Source: Meghimatium bilineatum (Eukaryota; Mollusca; Gastropoda; Stylommatophora; Philomycidae). Taken from it: a stretch of DNA of 64,000 nucleotides. The notes under the pieces are model-generated. The model was not told where the DNA came from, searched no databases, and worked only from the letters and a program-made list of their open reading frames with translations. The translations under genes and the position numbers were made by a program. The stretch is from contig CM067309.1 of the NCBI GenBank assembly GCA_034231615.1, positions 22,625,965 to 22,689,964 of the forward strand, in the 5' to 3' direction. This document shows positions 32,401-47,400 of this stretch, piece after piece (the first letter of the stretch is position 1; each line of letters begins with the position of its first letter).

Positions 32401-35400
32401 TGTCTATCTTGTGGTAAACGAAAATTTATTATCAACTATGCCACTGAACTTTGCAGGCCAAAAAATATCCCTTGGTGCCAGTTACTGTGTAAACGGTAAG
32501 CAGGGAATTGGACTTGGGTCAACTACATCTATCTCGTATGAGGTGTTCTTCTGCCGGTTAACTTATTTTGTGTAATTAGATGGACCAATGCCCCACATGT
32601 CCTCAGGCATTGAATTATTCTTTATCTGCAAACCTCATTCCGGTATAGGAAATGCTTGCCAGTAGAATTGGACTGGTTGGTTCACCCTCTTAGCCAAACA
32701 TTGTGAAAACCTCATTAAAGTTTGAACTTCCAGACACATTTTTCTGCAGACTGGGATGATTGAACTTTCTTGGGATGATTGAGTTGTTTTGAACAATTAG
32801 GCTTACCACTTTTTTGTTTGTTTTGTATGCTACATTCTTCTGGAAATTGTTTTTCAATATATTTTACCACTAATGTTGTTCCAAGACCTTTGTAATCTTA
32901 TTTCTCACATGATCTCTTCTTGTTCTGGACAGCTTTTTACCAGACTAAAAATGGAAATCTGGCCCACGGGATCAACACATTAAAAATTGTGGATGAACCA
33001 GTGAAGACTGACCTCGTACACAATCCTGTTCATGACATTGAATAGATGAAAAGCAAATACTGATTGTTTAAGAGTAAGCTTGACAGCTTGGAGTGGGTAG
33101 ATGGGGGGGAACAATGGAATTTGCCTTTCACTGCCACAGAGAGGTGGGGGGGGGGAGAGAGTTATGATTACCTTACTTTAACCCTTTCTCCACTATGAGA
33201 TTTCTCAATTATCAATCCCCCATCACTAAGACAAGAGCACAACTCCTCCAAATTATTGATATGATAATGTTAAAAATGCATTTTCTTTCACACTCAGACT
33301 TGGCAGATCAACAGAAAAATGAATAGTCTTACATGAACCTATATCAAAGATAATTTAATGCTTATATATTTTTTTTAATGAACTGTCAAAATCAACATAA
33401 TGTGGGGAAAATTATTTTTTTTACCTTGAGAGTGCTGAGTAGTGGAGTCATATTGAGATTAAAATATTGAGACATAAATATTGAGACAAAAATATAGAGA
33501 TATATTCTCAAATCTTTTCCCCAAACAGGTTGATATACCCAAAATGTTGAATGCAACATCTGTACTCCAGTACATGCCATACTCAAGCAGAATACACAGG
33601 CCCATCACAATACAAATATAAAAGACGTTTTATTTCAATGGCAGTTACAGATATCCAGCATGTGTCTTTTTTCCTTGTTTGTTCTTTGCTTTATGTTACA
33701 TACAAATTTGTCTGATCTGCTGCAAATTGATAAACTCCTCGCTGACAATGATGCTAAAGTATTCATAACGTGTGGCAATCTCATCAAGATTATGCACAGA
33801 CACAATGTTTTGTACAGAATTCTCAACTTCTACTCAAAAAACTACATCACTCCAGCGAAATTCACAATGTCACAATTAGCACCACAAATTTCTTTGTCTT
33901 TGTCGGAAACATTAGGTCTATCTAATAAGGAACTTCACCGTCACTTTCCACATTATATTTGGTACGCAAATTACCTACATTGTGCATATTTCCATCGTAA
34001 CTACTGCGGTCATCATCAGTGTACATAATAGTGTACTAATTATGTAATAGTGATCGCAACGAAACAAGTGAAAAAAGCGACCCCCAGCGAGTGTGTCGAC
34101 CAGTAGAAGCAAAGCACGGCAACTCTAAGGGAGATCTGGTTAAGGAATCTTGAAGAAGAAGAAGAAACACACTAATGAGTGCAGCAATAATCAGATGTGC
34201 ACAATCACACGTCCTCACCTCTTCATTTAATCTAAGCAATCTTAAGAAGAATAAGAACAATTTATTACAAAGTACACTGCCGAAGATGGATGTGTTGGGC
34301 AATTGGTGCAAATAAAATGGCAACACAACGCATTTCCATTCTCTAGACTACATTCATCTGGAAATCTTGTAGGACCACTGTCCTGTTACAAGAGAAATCT
34401 AGCGGGAGTTTGAGAATGAACACTGAAGAAGAAGAATAAGATTACAAAGTACAACAGAAAACATGATGAGATGGAATGACTGTACCACAAGTCTTCAAAC
34501 TGTCTAGCCAGGAGAAGTCACATCATCACAAATAACAGTTTAAGACCATATATTCTTCTTGCAGACTGCACTTGAAATGTTAAAATTCTATAACTGGACT
34601 CTCCTATTGATCTAAAGTAAAGTTAACCCATAGCATTCAACTGCTGTAGGGTTGTGAGATGTTAGCGATCTCATATTTCAGTGGCTCTGCTATATGAGGG
34701 TGGTAGCCATCTCCTCTCCCTCGCAGTCTTTACTTCCTGGACTGATCCAGTGTCCAATTCAGGCTGGGTCAACCCTGGAGCAGTTGCTCTCTGAAAAACA
34801 TTTCTACCTCAACTGGGGAATGACCATTGATATAAAACTGATAGTGAAATCCCATTATAACAACTTGATGAAATATTTAGTATCAGAAATTCATAATATA
34901 CAGTACAACAAATAAAGAAACAAAATAATAGGGGATTTTGGACAAGTATTATTACATAGGAAAATTTGTGATAAATGTATGTGCAATAGAGATTCCAGTA
35001 GTATTTTCTTACATTTGAAGCTTCCCAGACATTTTCTTCATCCTCACTGCGATGTTTGCTGATTACTTCCTTGATGTTGTACAACAGAAGATTGCCTTGG
35101 TCGTCCCCAACTCCAAGAAGACCTACAGCGAATTATTCAAAATTAATTTCTGAAACACAGATGTCAGGCAGAAAAGACAATCTTAAACCTATATTACAGT
35201 GTAGTTTTTCAAACCTAATATCTTGGTCATTTTATGCTCACAATTTTAATGGTTGCTTCCCTTTTAAAGTCAGATGTTTTTAGATGGATCATTGAAACTT
35301 TCAGGATGATACTTGATATGTATGATATTCTGTATGATGATATTCTGTATGATGATATTCTGTATGATGATATTCTGTATGATGATATTCTGTATGATGA

Positions 35401-38400
35401 TATTCTATATGATGATATTCTGTATGTATTTAAATTTGTAAAAACATTTGTTTCTTAAAAATTGTGTAAATAAAAAAATGTTATGCATTTTTACAAGGTA
35501 TATTTTTACAAGGTATATTTTTACAAGGTATATTTTTACAAGGTATATTTTTACAAGGTATATTTTTCTTTGCCCATTCTCTGTGGCGGAATGGTACAGA
35601 GCATGTTTGTGATGGCCAAAGTGCCAAGTTCGATCCCTGCCACAGGCAAATTTACATCTAGACCATTCAGAAAGCAGTGGCAAACTACTAAATGTATTTA
35701 TATTGCCTAGAAAATCATTACAATAAAAAAATGTTGGGTTGATGACTACATCCTGAATAGTATACGCTACCAATATTTTTCTTATTTAGTTTCACATTAG
35801 TTTTCTAAAATGAAATATTATTATTCTTTGTCAGTGTTCATTCTCAAACTCCCGCTTGTAGCAGGACAATGGTCCTATTAGATTTCCAGCAGGATGTAGT
35901 CCAGAGAATTGAAATGCGTCGTCTCCGTTTTATTTGCGCCAATGGCCTAACACATCCGTCTTCAGCTGAAACTTGACATATGAATTGGGAATTATTAGCT
36001 TAGAACTGGTTTCGTTTGACTTCAATATATTCATCTTATTCTGAGCCTGTGTGCTTCCGGACACGAAAGACTGTTAAACATAGCAACTGTTTAACGTCCA
36101 TTCATGTCATCTTAGATTGAGATATCTGACACAACATTCATATCACCATTACTCTATCTTTGAGATATCTGACATAACATTCATCTCACCATTACTCTAT
36201 CTTATATTGAGATATTTGACATAACATTCATCTTACCATTACTCTATCTTAGATTGAGATATTTGACATAACATTCATCTCACCATTACTCTATACTAGA
36301 TGGAGATATTTGACATAACATTCATCTCACCATTACTCTATCTTAGATTGAAATATCTGACACAACATTCATCTCACCATTACTCTATCTTAGATTGAAA
36401 TATCTGACACAACATTCATCTCACCATTACTCTATACTAGATGGAGATATTTAACATAACATTCATCTCACCATTACTCTATCTTAGATTGAAATATCTG
36501 ACACAACATTCATCTCACCATTACTCTATCTTTGAGATATCTGACACAACATTCATCTTACCATTACTCTATACTAGATGGAGATATTTGACACAACATT
36601 CATCTTACCATTACTCTATACTAGATGGAGATATCTGACACAACATTCATCTTACCATTACTCTATACTAGATGGAGATATTTGACATAACATTCATCTT
36701 ACCATTACTCTATACTAGATGGAGATATCTGACACAACATTCATCTTACCATTACTCTATACTAGATGGAGATATTTGACATAACATTCATCTTACCATT
36801 ACTCTATACTAGATGGAGATATTTGACACAACATTCATCTTACCATTACTCTATACTAGATGGAGATATTTGACATAACATTCATCTTACCATTACTCTA
36901 TCTTAGATTGAAATATCTGACACAACATTCATCTCACCATTACTCTATCTTTGAGATATCTGACACAACATTCATCTTACCATTACTCTATACTAGATGG
37001 AGATATTTGACACAACATTCATCTTACCATTACTCTATACTAGATGGAGATATTTGACATAACATTCATCTTACCATTACTCTATACTAGATGGAGATAT
37101 CTGACACAACATTCATCTTACCATTACTCTATACTAGATGGAGATATTTGACATAACATTCATCTTACCATTACTCTATACTAGATGGAGATATTTGACA
37201 TAACATTCATCTTACCATTACTCTATACTAGATGGAGATATTTGACATAACATTCATCTTACCATTACTCTATACTAGATGGAGATATTTGACATAACAT
37301 TCATCTTACCATTACTCTATACTAGATGGAGATATTTGACATAACATTCATCTTACCATTACTCTATACTAGATGGAGATATTTGACACAACATTCATCT
37401 TACCATTACTCTATACTAGATGGAGATATTTGACATAACATTCATCTTACCATTACTCTATACTAGATGGAGATATCTGACACAACATTCATCTTACCAT
37501 TACTCTATACTAGATGGAGATATTTGACATAACATTCATCTTACCATTACTCTATACTAGATGGAGATATTTGACATAACATTCATCTTACCATTACTCT
37601 ATACTAGATGGAGATATTTGACATAACATTCATCTTACCATTACTCTATACTAGATGGAGATATTTGACATAACATTCATCTTACCATTACTCTATACTA
37701 GATGGAGATATTTGACATAACATTCATCTTACCATTACTCTATACTAGATGGAGATATTTGACATAACATTCATCTTACCATTACTCTATACTAGATGGA
37801 GATATTTGACATAACATTCATCTTACCATTACTCTATACTAGATGGAGATATTTGACATAACATTCATCTTACCATTACTCTATACTAGATGGAGATATT
37901 TGACATAACATTCATCTCACCATTACTCTATACTAGATGAAGATATCTGACACAACATTCATCTTACAATTACTCTATACTAGATGGAGATATTTGACAT
38001 AACATTCATCTTACCATTGCTAAATCCCAGATTGAGATATTTTATATTGTGCTGTGGGTACTTCAGCTTTAACAAAGGCTCTATGGGAACTTCCCTCTTC
38101 TGTTTCTCCACATGTTTTCGGAGATCCCAAATGAGAATCTCCCCTGAACCTACTTGCTTGGTTGCTATAAAGAGAGGACAAATATGAACGCAAGTTATAA
38201 TCAAGTGAAGACAGTTGTCCTGCACTTGCTTCTTGTCCCTGTGGTTCAGAGTTTGTTCCACGATTGAGACAAAACATTTCAAGTGGCTTCAGACTGTATA
38301 TAGATCTAGTACTATGGAAGATAGCATCTGTGTTTCACTAGGGTCATTCTAAATCTTCATCTGCGGTGATCATTCTCAAACTCTCGCTGGATCTCTCTTG

Positions 38401-41400
38401 TAGCAGGACAATGGTTCTACTAGGTTTCTGGTAGGATATAGTCAAGAGTAAGAAAATGTGTTGTGTCACTGTTTTATTTGTGCTAATCGCTCAAAACATC
38501 CATCTTCTGCGGTTTACTAGGGTCCATAAGGGAAGAAAATAATAATAATAACACTGCCACCTGTTATGGCATCTGTGACAAAGAAAATTGCATCTGTGTT
38601 TTACTAGGATACAAAAGGGACTCAAAAGACATAGAGGAGTGACTTTATTGTATAAATAACAAAAAAATCGGAAGATAACCGACAAAATCGAGTGCCGCAG
38701 TAATCAAACGAATAAGTAGGAAATACAAAAAGGAAGTAAAATGGTTACTAAAGAATACCTACCTTTCATTAGTAAAAAAAATAATAGCTAACAATAAAAC
38801 ATAGAACAAGGACAATTTTCTACATTGCGGTCCAACTGGGACCTTTTTCAAGAAACAAAAAGACTATCAAAAACACAAAACCATAAATATATTAACAGCT
38901 ATAATGAATTGAACCTGTCACCAAAGAAACACGGTCAAGTGAAAATATGCAACAACAATTTCAGGTATTCTCAGGAATACAGCAAGAGCAGCACGAGAAC
39001 CTTTGCACCCCTACCCACCAGTAACACTCAGCATACACAAAAAAACTGTGTGCCTGTGGGAGAGAATTGGATGAAAAAGATGTGGCTGGCAGCAAAAGTA
39101 TTTAAAGGATATAAAGTGGAATAATTAGATCTATTCACTGATGATGTAATAATTTGTGTCATTCTCTACTAAATTAATATAATTGGTGCGACTGTCTGAT
39201 AAAGTAATATGATTAGTGCTATTCTCCGATAAAATAATACAATTAATACTAATCACAGACACACGAATTATTACTCGGAATACGTCACAACCTAAAGGTC
39301 AAATTCCTTTACACATTACGATTGATAGAACAAAGAGGTCAGCTCATTTATTCACTAATGATTCTGTTGATTTTTTATGCAATACTTCATTCGAACGTTT
39401 ATGGATTATGTTTCGACAATGATTTCTTGGGAATTACAGTAGTTATCATATAAAATATTATTAAAACGTTAATTTTTGAGAATATATCCAGACATTTTGT
39501 CAATTCATATAAGACTAGTACATTGTATGTAATGAGGATTGTGTCCAACAGAAATTTCTTTGAGGTCAAATGTTGGGACCACGTGGCATGGTACATGATC
39601 GTCATGGTAAGTAAGTATTTACATGTTTTTGTTGTTGTTATATTATAAGAATGTTCGTTTCTTAATTGAATAATACAAAAATAATATTTATCAGGGGTGC
39701 CATGGGTCGACATGAAAAATAATTATGTTGCATATCAGCCTAGGCCTAGAACAGATAGACGTATGTGATTTCTTCATGTTTTATTAGCTTATTCAGTCCA
39801 TATTATATTAGTATGAAACAAAATATATACAGCAGGAATAGGTATTTAGGAGGATTTTATCAGTGTTGCCACACATTGCTCAAGTATTAGGTGCATCAAG
39901 AAATTATTTTTGAGATTTTTAAATTGTAGTATTGAGATTTTTCCCCCAATTTTCTACTTCACAACTTACTCACCACTGTAATATCACACATAAACCAAAA
40001 AAAAAAACATGATTATATACATTATTCATTCCTTTATTTACATGTAAAAAAACTATATTGAAATCTATAACAACAAAAAAATTATTGCATTTTCCGAACA
40101 CCAAAAATAATGCACACTGTCAAAAAAGAACCCAGACCCTGGGGGGAAATTGCACACTTGTAATTTGGGGTACTAAAGGTTAACATCCGAAAAGTGTCCA
40201 AAGTCTAATATCCTATTACAGACCGAGGTACAAAGAACATAAGGCCGGTAATAATATTTTGGAATGATGTTTTTATAAAAATTAAGGGACATGCAAAATC
40301 ATGCTAAATGGAAATTAACATGAACTTCAGCCACCGTAAAGACGCAAGGTCATTTCTTTCATTTGCCCCACTCACAGTAAATGAATGAAAAGAATAGCTA
40401 GGAACAATACATTAACCTTTAGCAAGCCAGATTAAAAAATACGAAACGTCTCCCTGCCACCGGATTCTTTTTTGAAAATTTTCATTATTGATGGTGACTG
40501 TTTTGAAAATGTGATAATTTTTTGGTTGTTAGAGATATTTAAATAATATTTGCACATATAAATAAAAAGAATTGAATTATGCATATATTGGTGTAATTTA
40601 TGTACGTGTGTGTGTGATACCAGACGTATGAGAAAGTGGTAAAGACGTTTTTCAGAAAAAAACATATATTTTATAACAAATAAAGAGGGAAAAAATAAGG
40701 AAAAAAAATAACTTACCTTACATATCGAATTCCTTGGCAACACTGTCAACTAAATCACGTAAATCTGTTGTATTTATGTTCTTTCACTGCGAAATTATCA
40801 AAATATAGCCGGGGAACTGTATAAAACATGTAGATTTGCAGTAAAATCGTTCTTTGAGCTTAGGCCTAGAGTTATTTTTTCTGCCACTTCAAAATATTCG
40901 ATATCAAACGTACAAGTCCCCATACCAGCACGGCATTCTGTATATTCACTGCTGTGAAACTAAAGAACCTAATAATCCATGATTCAAGCCACGATTCAAT
41001 GTTATTTTATTCGAAATACGATGAAATAAAGGTCTGTAAAACCGATCCATCATCATGGCATCGTACCGGTGTACAGATGTGGTCAGATTAATTGCTCTTA
41101 AACTTTTACGAATAGCCAGCCATTCTCAAAAACGATCATGTCGGAAGTGGGGGATGTACCGGCTTCGATTGCGCATGTCCCCAGCTATGTGCACGACTGT
41201 GGTACGTGTAAATCTCACGATAATCTCGCTGGGCAGGACGGCCCGCCATCAGCGCGCGCGGCCATTTTGTTTTTCGGCGGCTGGATATCATATCGGCTCG
41301 GTGAAGGTTAAAGATAACACAGCACGACATTCCTGGGCGGCATCCCCAGCCATGACCGCCAGCAATGCAAAAACTGTTGAAGGTCACGCACTAGCGGCCA

Positions 41401-44400
41401 GTAAACAGAAAGTGCAAACACTCACTATAACACATAGAAAGCTTCAATGTTCTTTCGCATGAGTCTGGTTATATACGGACTGAGTATCACTTTTTTTGTT
41501 TCTACAGATATATACACATGCTTAGGCCTAGGCATTTTATTCTGACTTGAATATTATTGTACAAGAGCATGCGTGTCACTGGTTTTTAGGGAAATTCTTT
41601 TTTGCCATAAGTTTTTTCCTCGGTTACCAGTATTTGACGTTATTCTGTGATCTCGTTTTTGTGTGTTTTTATCGGTAATATTTTTAAAGAATTGTACAGT
41701 CCAACAGGCATTTTTCTCAAGAAACAAATAACAAAAATGAAACACACAGAATTATCAAATTATTAAACTATGATTGCATGGAGATGCTTTCTCAACAAAA
41801 ACTCCACACAATGATATGACAAGTAAGTTTAGCAGATGACAATTTAGGTACAAAACAAAAGTGTTCGCATTATTGATAGCCAGAAATAGTAATAGATCAA
41901 GGAAAAAGAGATGCTAAAGATGAAGAAATGATGTTATAAATCAGATCAAGTGAAAGCTTAACATAAAATATGAAAAATGCGAACACAAAAAATGTTCTAT
42001 TTTGTTTTGCTAATTATTTGACACTATAAAGAGACACAACTGTTTAGAAAGACAAATAACGGAGGGCAGAGCACCTGGGCGGAGGAGATAGGGCAGACTA
42101 AGAAGATGATGGACTGACGATATTAAAGATAACATGAATACATCCTTGGAAAATTTAAGCCACATTACCTAAGACAGAGAGGGGCTCATGGAGTTCATTG
42201 GGAAGACAACGATCTGGAGAGAATATGTCACACGACACTCTGTCGAACATCCTCTGACAGTTTGGTTATTTATAAAGTAATATAGCTAGTGCAATTTTCT
42301 GGTCCGTTCATCTGTACAAGGTGGGGAAATTTGGAGATTTCTTCATAATTATTAATATACAGACAAAAAAGTGGTACATAGGAATCAAGCTTTCAACCAA
42401 GAGAGAACTAGAACAGTCAGTCACAATGTGCTGATGGATATAATGATGATCTGGTGACTATTATGCAAAACACATAATGAAAATATCAGTATTTGAAATG
42501 AAATGTTATAGAAAAGTTTTAAGAATATCATGAACAGAAAGATGAACGAAAACAGAGGTCCAGAAAAACCTGAACATAGAAGAAGGATGGCTCCTAAGAA
42601 CTATCAAATAATGCAAGCTAATATGTTTTGGACATAAAATGACACAATGGTTTAGAAAAATTAATCGTGGAGGAAAAAGTACCAGGAAAGAGAACAAGAG
42701 GCAGTCCAAGACTACAATAGATACAGGATATCGAAGACCTGAACATGAGACTAGAATAGGTTTAACAGCTGGCACAGAACCAAGAGGCTTACAGAGTGGC
42801 AGTGAGGACAACATTCTGTAATGGACATGTCACATAGACGACATACTGAAGACATGCAACAAGCTATTATATACAACTTACCAATCAAGTCTCCAGGCAG
42901 ACTGATCAAGCCATCAACTGTCAATGTCTTTGATTTTGGATGTTGGAAAACGATGTCTGCTTTTCTAAAACAACATAGCAAACAATTCAGAGCTGGACTA
43001 GTCTACACAGAGCTAAACAACAAATACAGTTAAAAACTTTGAATTAATTTTTAGTAAGATATATTAACAATTACGTAATTTTTCTCATGCCACCAAATAC
43101 ACTTTTTTTAAATGTGTGTTATTATTGGTGGCTGTTTTGAAAATGTGATAACTATTTTGTTGTTAAAGATATTTAAATAATATTTGTACATATAAAGAAT
43201 TGAATTGTGCATATATTGGTGTAAGTTTTGTTTGTGTGTGTGTGATACAAGATGTGTGAGAAAGTGGTAAAGATGTTTTTCACAAAAAACAAATTATAAC
43301 AAACAAAACAAAACAAAAATAACAAAAACATTGATTACTTAATTTTTAGAATTTCCTGGAGTGGCAACACTATGATACAGACCTAATTCTACAGTATTTA
43401 CACTGTTTTAATATCAAATGATCATAAATTCACTTGAGAAAATAAATAAACCTTATAGATTTGTCATAAAATCGTTCTCTGAAGCTAGATCTAATTCAAA
43501 ACTGAATCGCTCCAAAATAGTTGATTTTTGGCCTCTAAATACAGAAATCAACGTGGTTGACTATATTCTACTTTGAGAACTAACTAACTCCAAAGAATTC
43601 ATCATCTGAATCACAATCCATTATGATGTTATTGAAAATATGATAAAACAAAAGCCTATAAAACCTGATTCACTTTCATGAAGCTGCGCTGGAAAGAAGA
43701 TGTGGATAGATGCTGTTTATTTTGATATTACAACATACAGTCTATCTTGCCGACTAAACCTATAGAAAAAGGAAGTCAAATTGAATAACTAGCCAGATTT
43801 TTCTAATCTGGTAACCAAAATGTTAAAAATTGTGGTTTCTTTATTGATTACAGGGTGTCTAGCAACGGGGGTGAATGCATTTGACAACAGCGATCCGAGC
43901 GCGGAAAAGTTTTGGTGAAACCATTAGCCAAAAGCATGTTTAATGTTAATACATGAAACAATTCAGATCTGAGCTAGTCTACACAGAGCTAAACAACAAT
44001 TAAAAGCTTCCAATTAACACAACAATTCAGAGCTGAGAATTAGCTATAAAGAGATACAACAACAATTATAGTTAAAAGCTTTTAATTAATACATGAAACA
44101 ATTCAGAGGTCATTCCAATCGAATACAATAATTTTAAAAATAAACAGAAAATGAAGTATGCTCTACGACTTTTCAACTTTGCTCTTTTTCTCATTTGCAG
44201 TTTAACATGTCCACACAGCAAGCCCGGGTTTCTTGATAAATGTTGCTGCATTTGAAAACCCTCAGTGCTCCCATACAGTTTAACATGTCTACACAGAAAG
44301 TCTGATTTACTTGATAAATATTTTTCTGTATATGAAAGCTCCTCAAAACTCACCTACAGTTTAACTTGTCTACACAGAAAGTCTGGTTTACTTGATAAAT

Positions 44401-47400
44401 ATTTTTCTGTATATGAAAGCTCCTCAAAACTCACCTACAGTTTAACTTGTCTACACAGAAAGTCTGGTTTACTTGATAAATATTTTTCTGTATATGAAAG
44501 TTCCTCAAGACTCCTATATATTTTAACTTCTTTCACATCAAGTACAGTTTTCTTGATAAATGATATATTTGAAAGCTTTCTGTGGAAGTGGCTCAGTGCT
44601 CAGCCCTGAACTGGTTTAGTGTAATGCAGCATTGCAGGATGTGTTCCGCGGTCTGTTCTGCCTGTCCATATGGATACAGAGATGACAAAACCAATCTTAG
44701 TTTATTTAAGTATATTTAACTAATATCCATTTTTATCATAGTCTTGCATTCATAGTAGTAATATCACTTTCCGTTTTTTCTAGTGATCTCCCTTGCCTTT
44801 GTAGAAGTTGCTGTTAAGTTTTTGTGTTGTCTGCTGGTGCAGAAGATGAAAACTTGCTCAGCACTTTTTGACTTTTACAAGAAAATTACTACAAATATTC
44901 AGAATATCTGATTAATTACTTACTCAAGTACTTTAGCCCTCCTGACAGGTGTCAAAGAGGGACAGTCTGTGACTATCCAGCCCACACAGCCTCGTTCAGC
45001 ACCAGCAATCAGCAGTTGTGAATGCTCACTAAATACAAGATTTAATGCATCACCTACTGTGTCTTGTAGGGATATCTTCAACAGTGGCCTGTTAATATAA
45101 AAGAAATAAGACTGTCTAGTGAGGGTATCTTCAACAATGGCCTGTTAATATAAAAGAAATAAGACTGTCTAGTGAGGGTATCTTCAACAGTGGCCTGTTA
45201 ATATAAAAGAAATAAGACTGTCTAGTGAGGGTATCTTCAACAGTGGCCTGTTAATATAAAAGAAATAAGAATAGACCGTCTAGTGAGGGTATCTTCAAAA
45301 AATACCAATCAGGAATAACATCAATTGAAAAATCTTCACTGTCAATAGTAAAAACAATCAGTCTTACAAGCATGTCTTCAACAGCGCCAAGAATTTGTAG
45401 TTGTGTGATTTTTGGAGCTGAGGTCATCTGCTGGCGTAGGCAATCATATGGCAATCATTAGGCAATCGTCATCTCTCCACAGCTCTCTATCTCCAGCATT
45501 ATATAGTGTTATTATCCAGTGTTATGTATCAATATCGTTGTTGTTTCCCTGCCATGCCAGGTTGTCAAACTGTCTAATATTTTCTCACGATATTTTCTCT
45601 GTCTCTGTTGCCTTCAATCTTGCCTGTTGTGACTATGTTCTCAAAACCTCCCTGTCTCATGAAGTGGCCAAAAAAATAAGGAAGGCTCTGCCTTTCATCT
45701 CATCTAATGTCAGTGTCTGCCTTGAGTCGTTCCTCATGCTTGTATTGGGTTTCATTTCTGTTCTTCGCTTCATTGACCTATGTAGCTTCTAGAACTTGTG
45801 TAATGCTTTGTATATATATACAAATAATAGACTCAATAAATTTTTTCAAACATCTTCTTTGCTTCTTCTGCAACTTGTTTTAAAGCTGCGATTGTCTTCT
45901 TCATTGCACTCTGTGCTTCCCGTCTATCCCTGAGTGTGATGTGTGCATGTTTTCTCTTTCGTTGTCAGTCCTTGATCGCTTGCTTTTTTAGTATCCATGT
46001 TGCCTCTGTCTCTTTGATCCATCATGGGAACTGTTGAATTTTAGGTCTCACCCACTTGTGTTCCCAGGCCTTTTTCCTTAAGACGCTAAGCACTGATTGT
46101 TTCATGTGTGCATATCTAAAAGGATGGTGAATCTTGATCAATCTAACTTGCCACCCTTTTGAGAAACTTATGGCGCATGACAAATGGTTGCTCCCATAGT
46201 ATTTAAGAGCTGCCCATCTCGCATCTGTTGTTCCATGACTTGACACAGTGCGAGGTCGATGTTGGAATCTAAGTCTGTATCTTTGGTAGCTAATCTAGTC
46301 ATTCTCACGCAGTTCAGAAGAGTTAGGTCAATCTCGAGAAATGCTCGATTTAATGCCGGTCCCTGAGGGTTGTTATTTGAGTTTCCCCAAGAGACATTGC
46401 ATGCATTCTTACATTCATAGTATGTAATATCACTTTCTGCATATTCTAGTGATCCCCCTTCCCTTGCCAGAAGATCAACCTTTTCATTTCCAAGTATGTC
46501 ACAGTGACCAAGGATCCACTTTAGTAATGTTTCTTTGGCAGTTGTGCCAAGGTATAGTAAGCAGTACATGAGTTCATTCATGCTCGTGTTCTGTGCAACT
46601 TTTAGACAAGTTAGTTTCCCCTGTTAGAAATCCCTTTCATATCTACTTACATATAATTATTGTTTGGTGACTTGTCTGGGACTCCAATGTCCCAGAGAAA
46701 TACGAACCCATCTCTGGAACCACCTAAAAAAAAAAATTATGTGCATTGAAAGAATTATGTACAGTTAAAATGATATTCAAATCTGTGAACAAAGAGATTT
46801 GGCTGAACAGATAGATGACAAACAATGGCACAGAAATGTACAAATATATGACAAGCTCAAATCGCAAAGACAACATTAAACTTCTGGGAAGGAAAGACCA
46901 GAGCATCATCTTCTGACTTCGCATACAACATGTACAGCTTAACAATCACCTCAACATAACAAAATCCAGAGTGCTGACTCAGCACACATCTCTACAAAAC
47001 TGTCATCACCTTTTTTTAATGTCCAGTGCTGGATGGTGTCAGGAAAATGTTTCTCCCTCCAGGACCAGATAAATGGAACACCTTATATGTAACAAAACAA
47101 TAGTCCACAAACACATGTATTTATCACACTAGGTCACTGCCATAATCTCAATGACTATGCCTGTCCGTGTGCTCCATTGTTTGTATGTCGTGTGTACTAT
47201 AACACTTTAATTTATAAATTTCCACGATATAAGCAAAAATTTCAGTTTTCTGCATCCCTACAGTTGAGGTTAACACACATGACGATGGGCTTTTGCATCT
47301 TTACTGACTGTCATAAAACAGGCCAGTGTAAATTGCAAAGACACAGTCACTACGATATATGTATGGGTTTACTTCCTTAGCCTAAGGCACTCCCATGCTA

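Noticed and set aside
35584-35640. A tRNA gene
   Set aside because: The A and B boxes are present, but no acceptor stem closes and the sequence continues into a body shared with 15,945-16,162; it is a SINE head.
35234-35773. YDDIL and VYFYK repeat proteins
   Set aside because: Period 15 is a multiple of 3, so any frame free of stops stays open; these are satellite artefacts.
36441-37057. Open frames within the 47-bp array
   Set aside because: They arise from repeats of period 47 read by chance without stops; there is no start context or homology.
41055-41462. A host gene on + (MASYRCT...)
   Set aside because: The same frame recurs at 50,497 because both are inside copies of the TTAA MITE; no domain or splice support.
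44265-44609. A 27-residue-repeat protein
   Set aside because: The 81-bp repeats give a stop-free frame in a host intron, with no start, splice or domain evidence.
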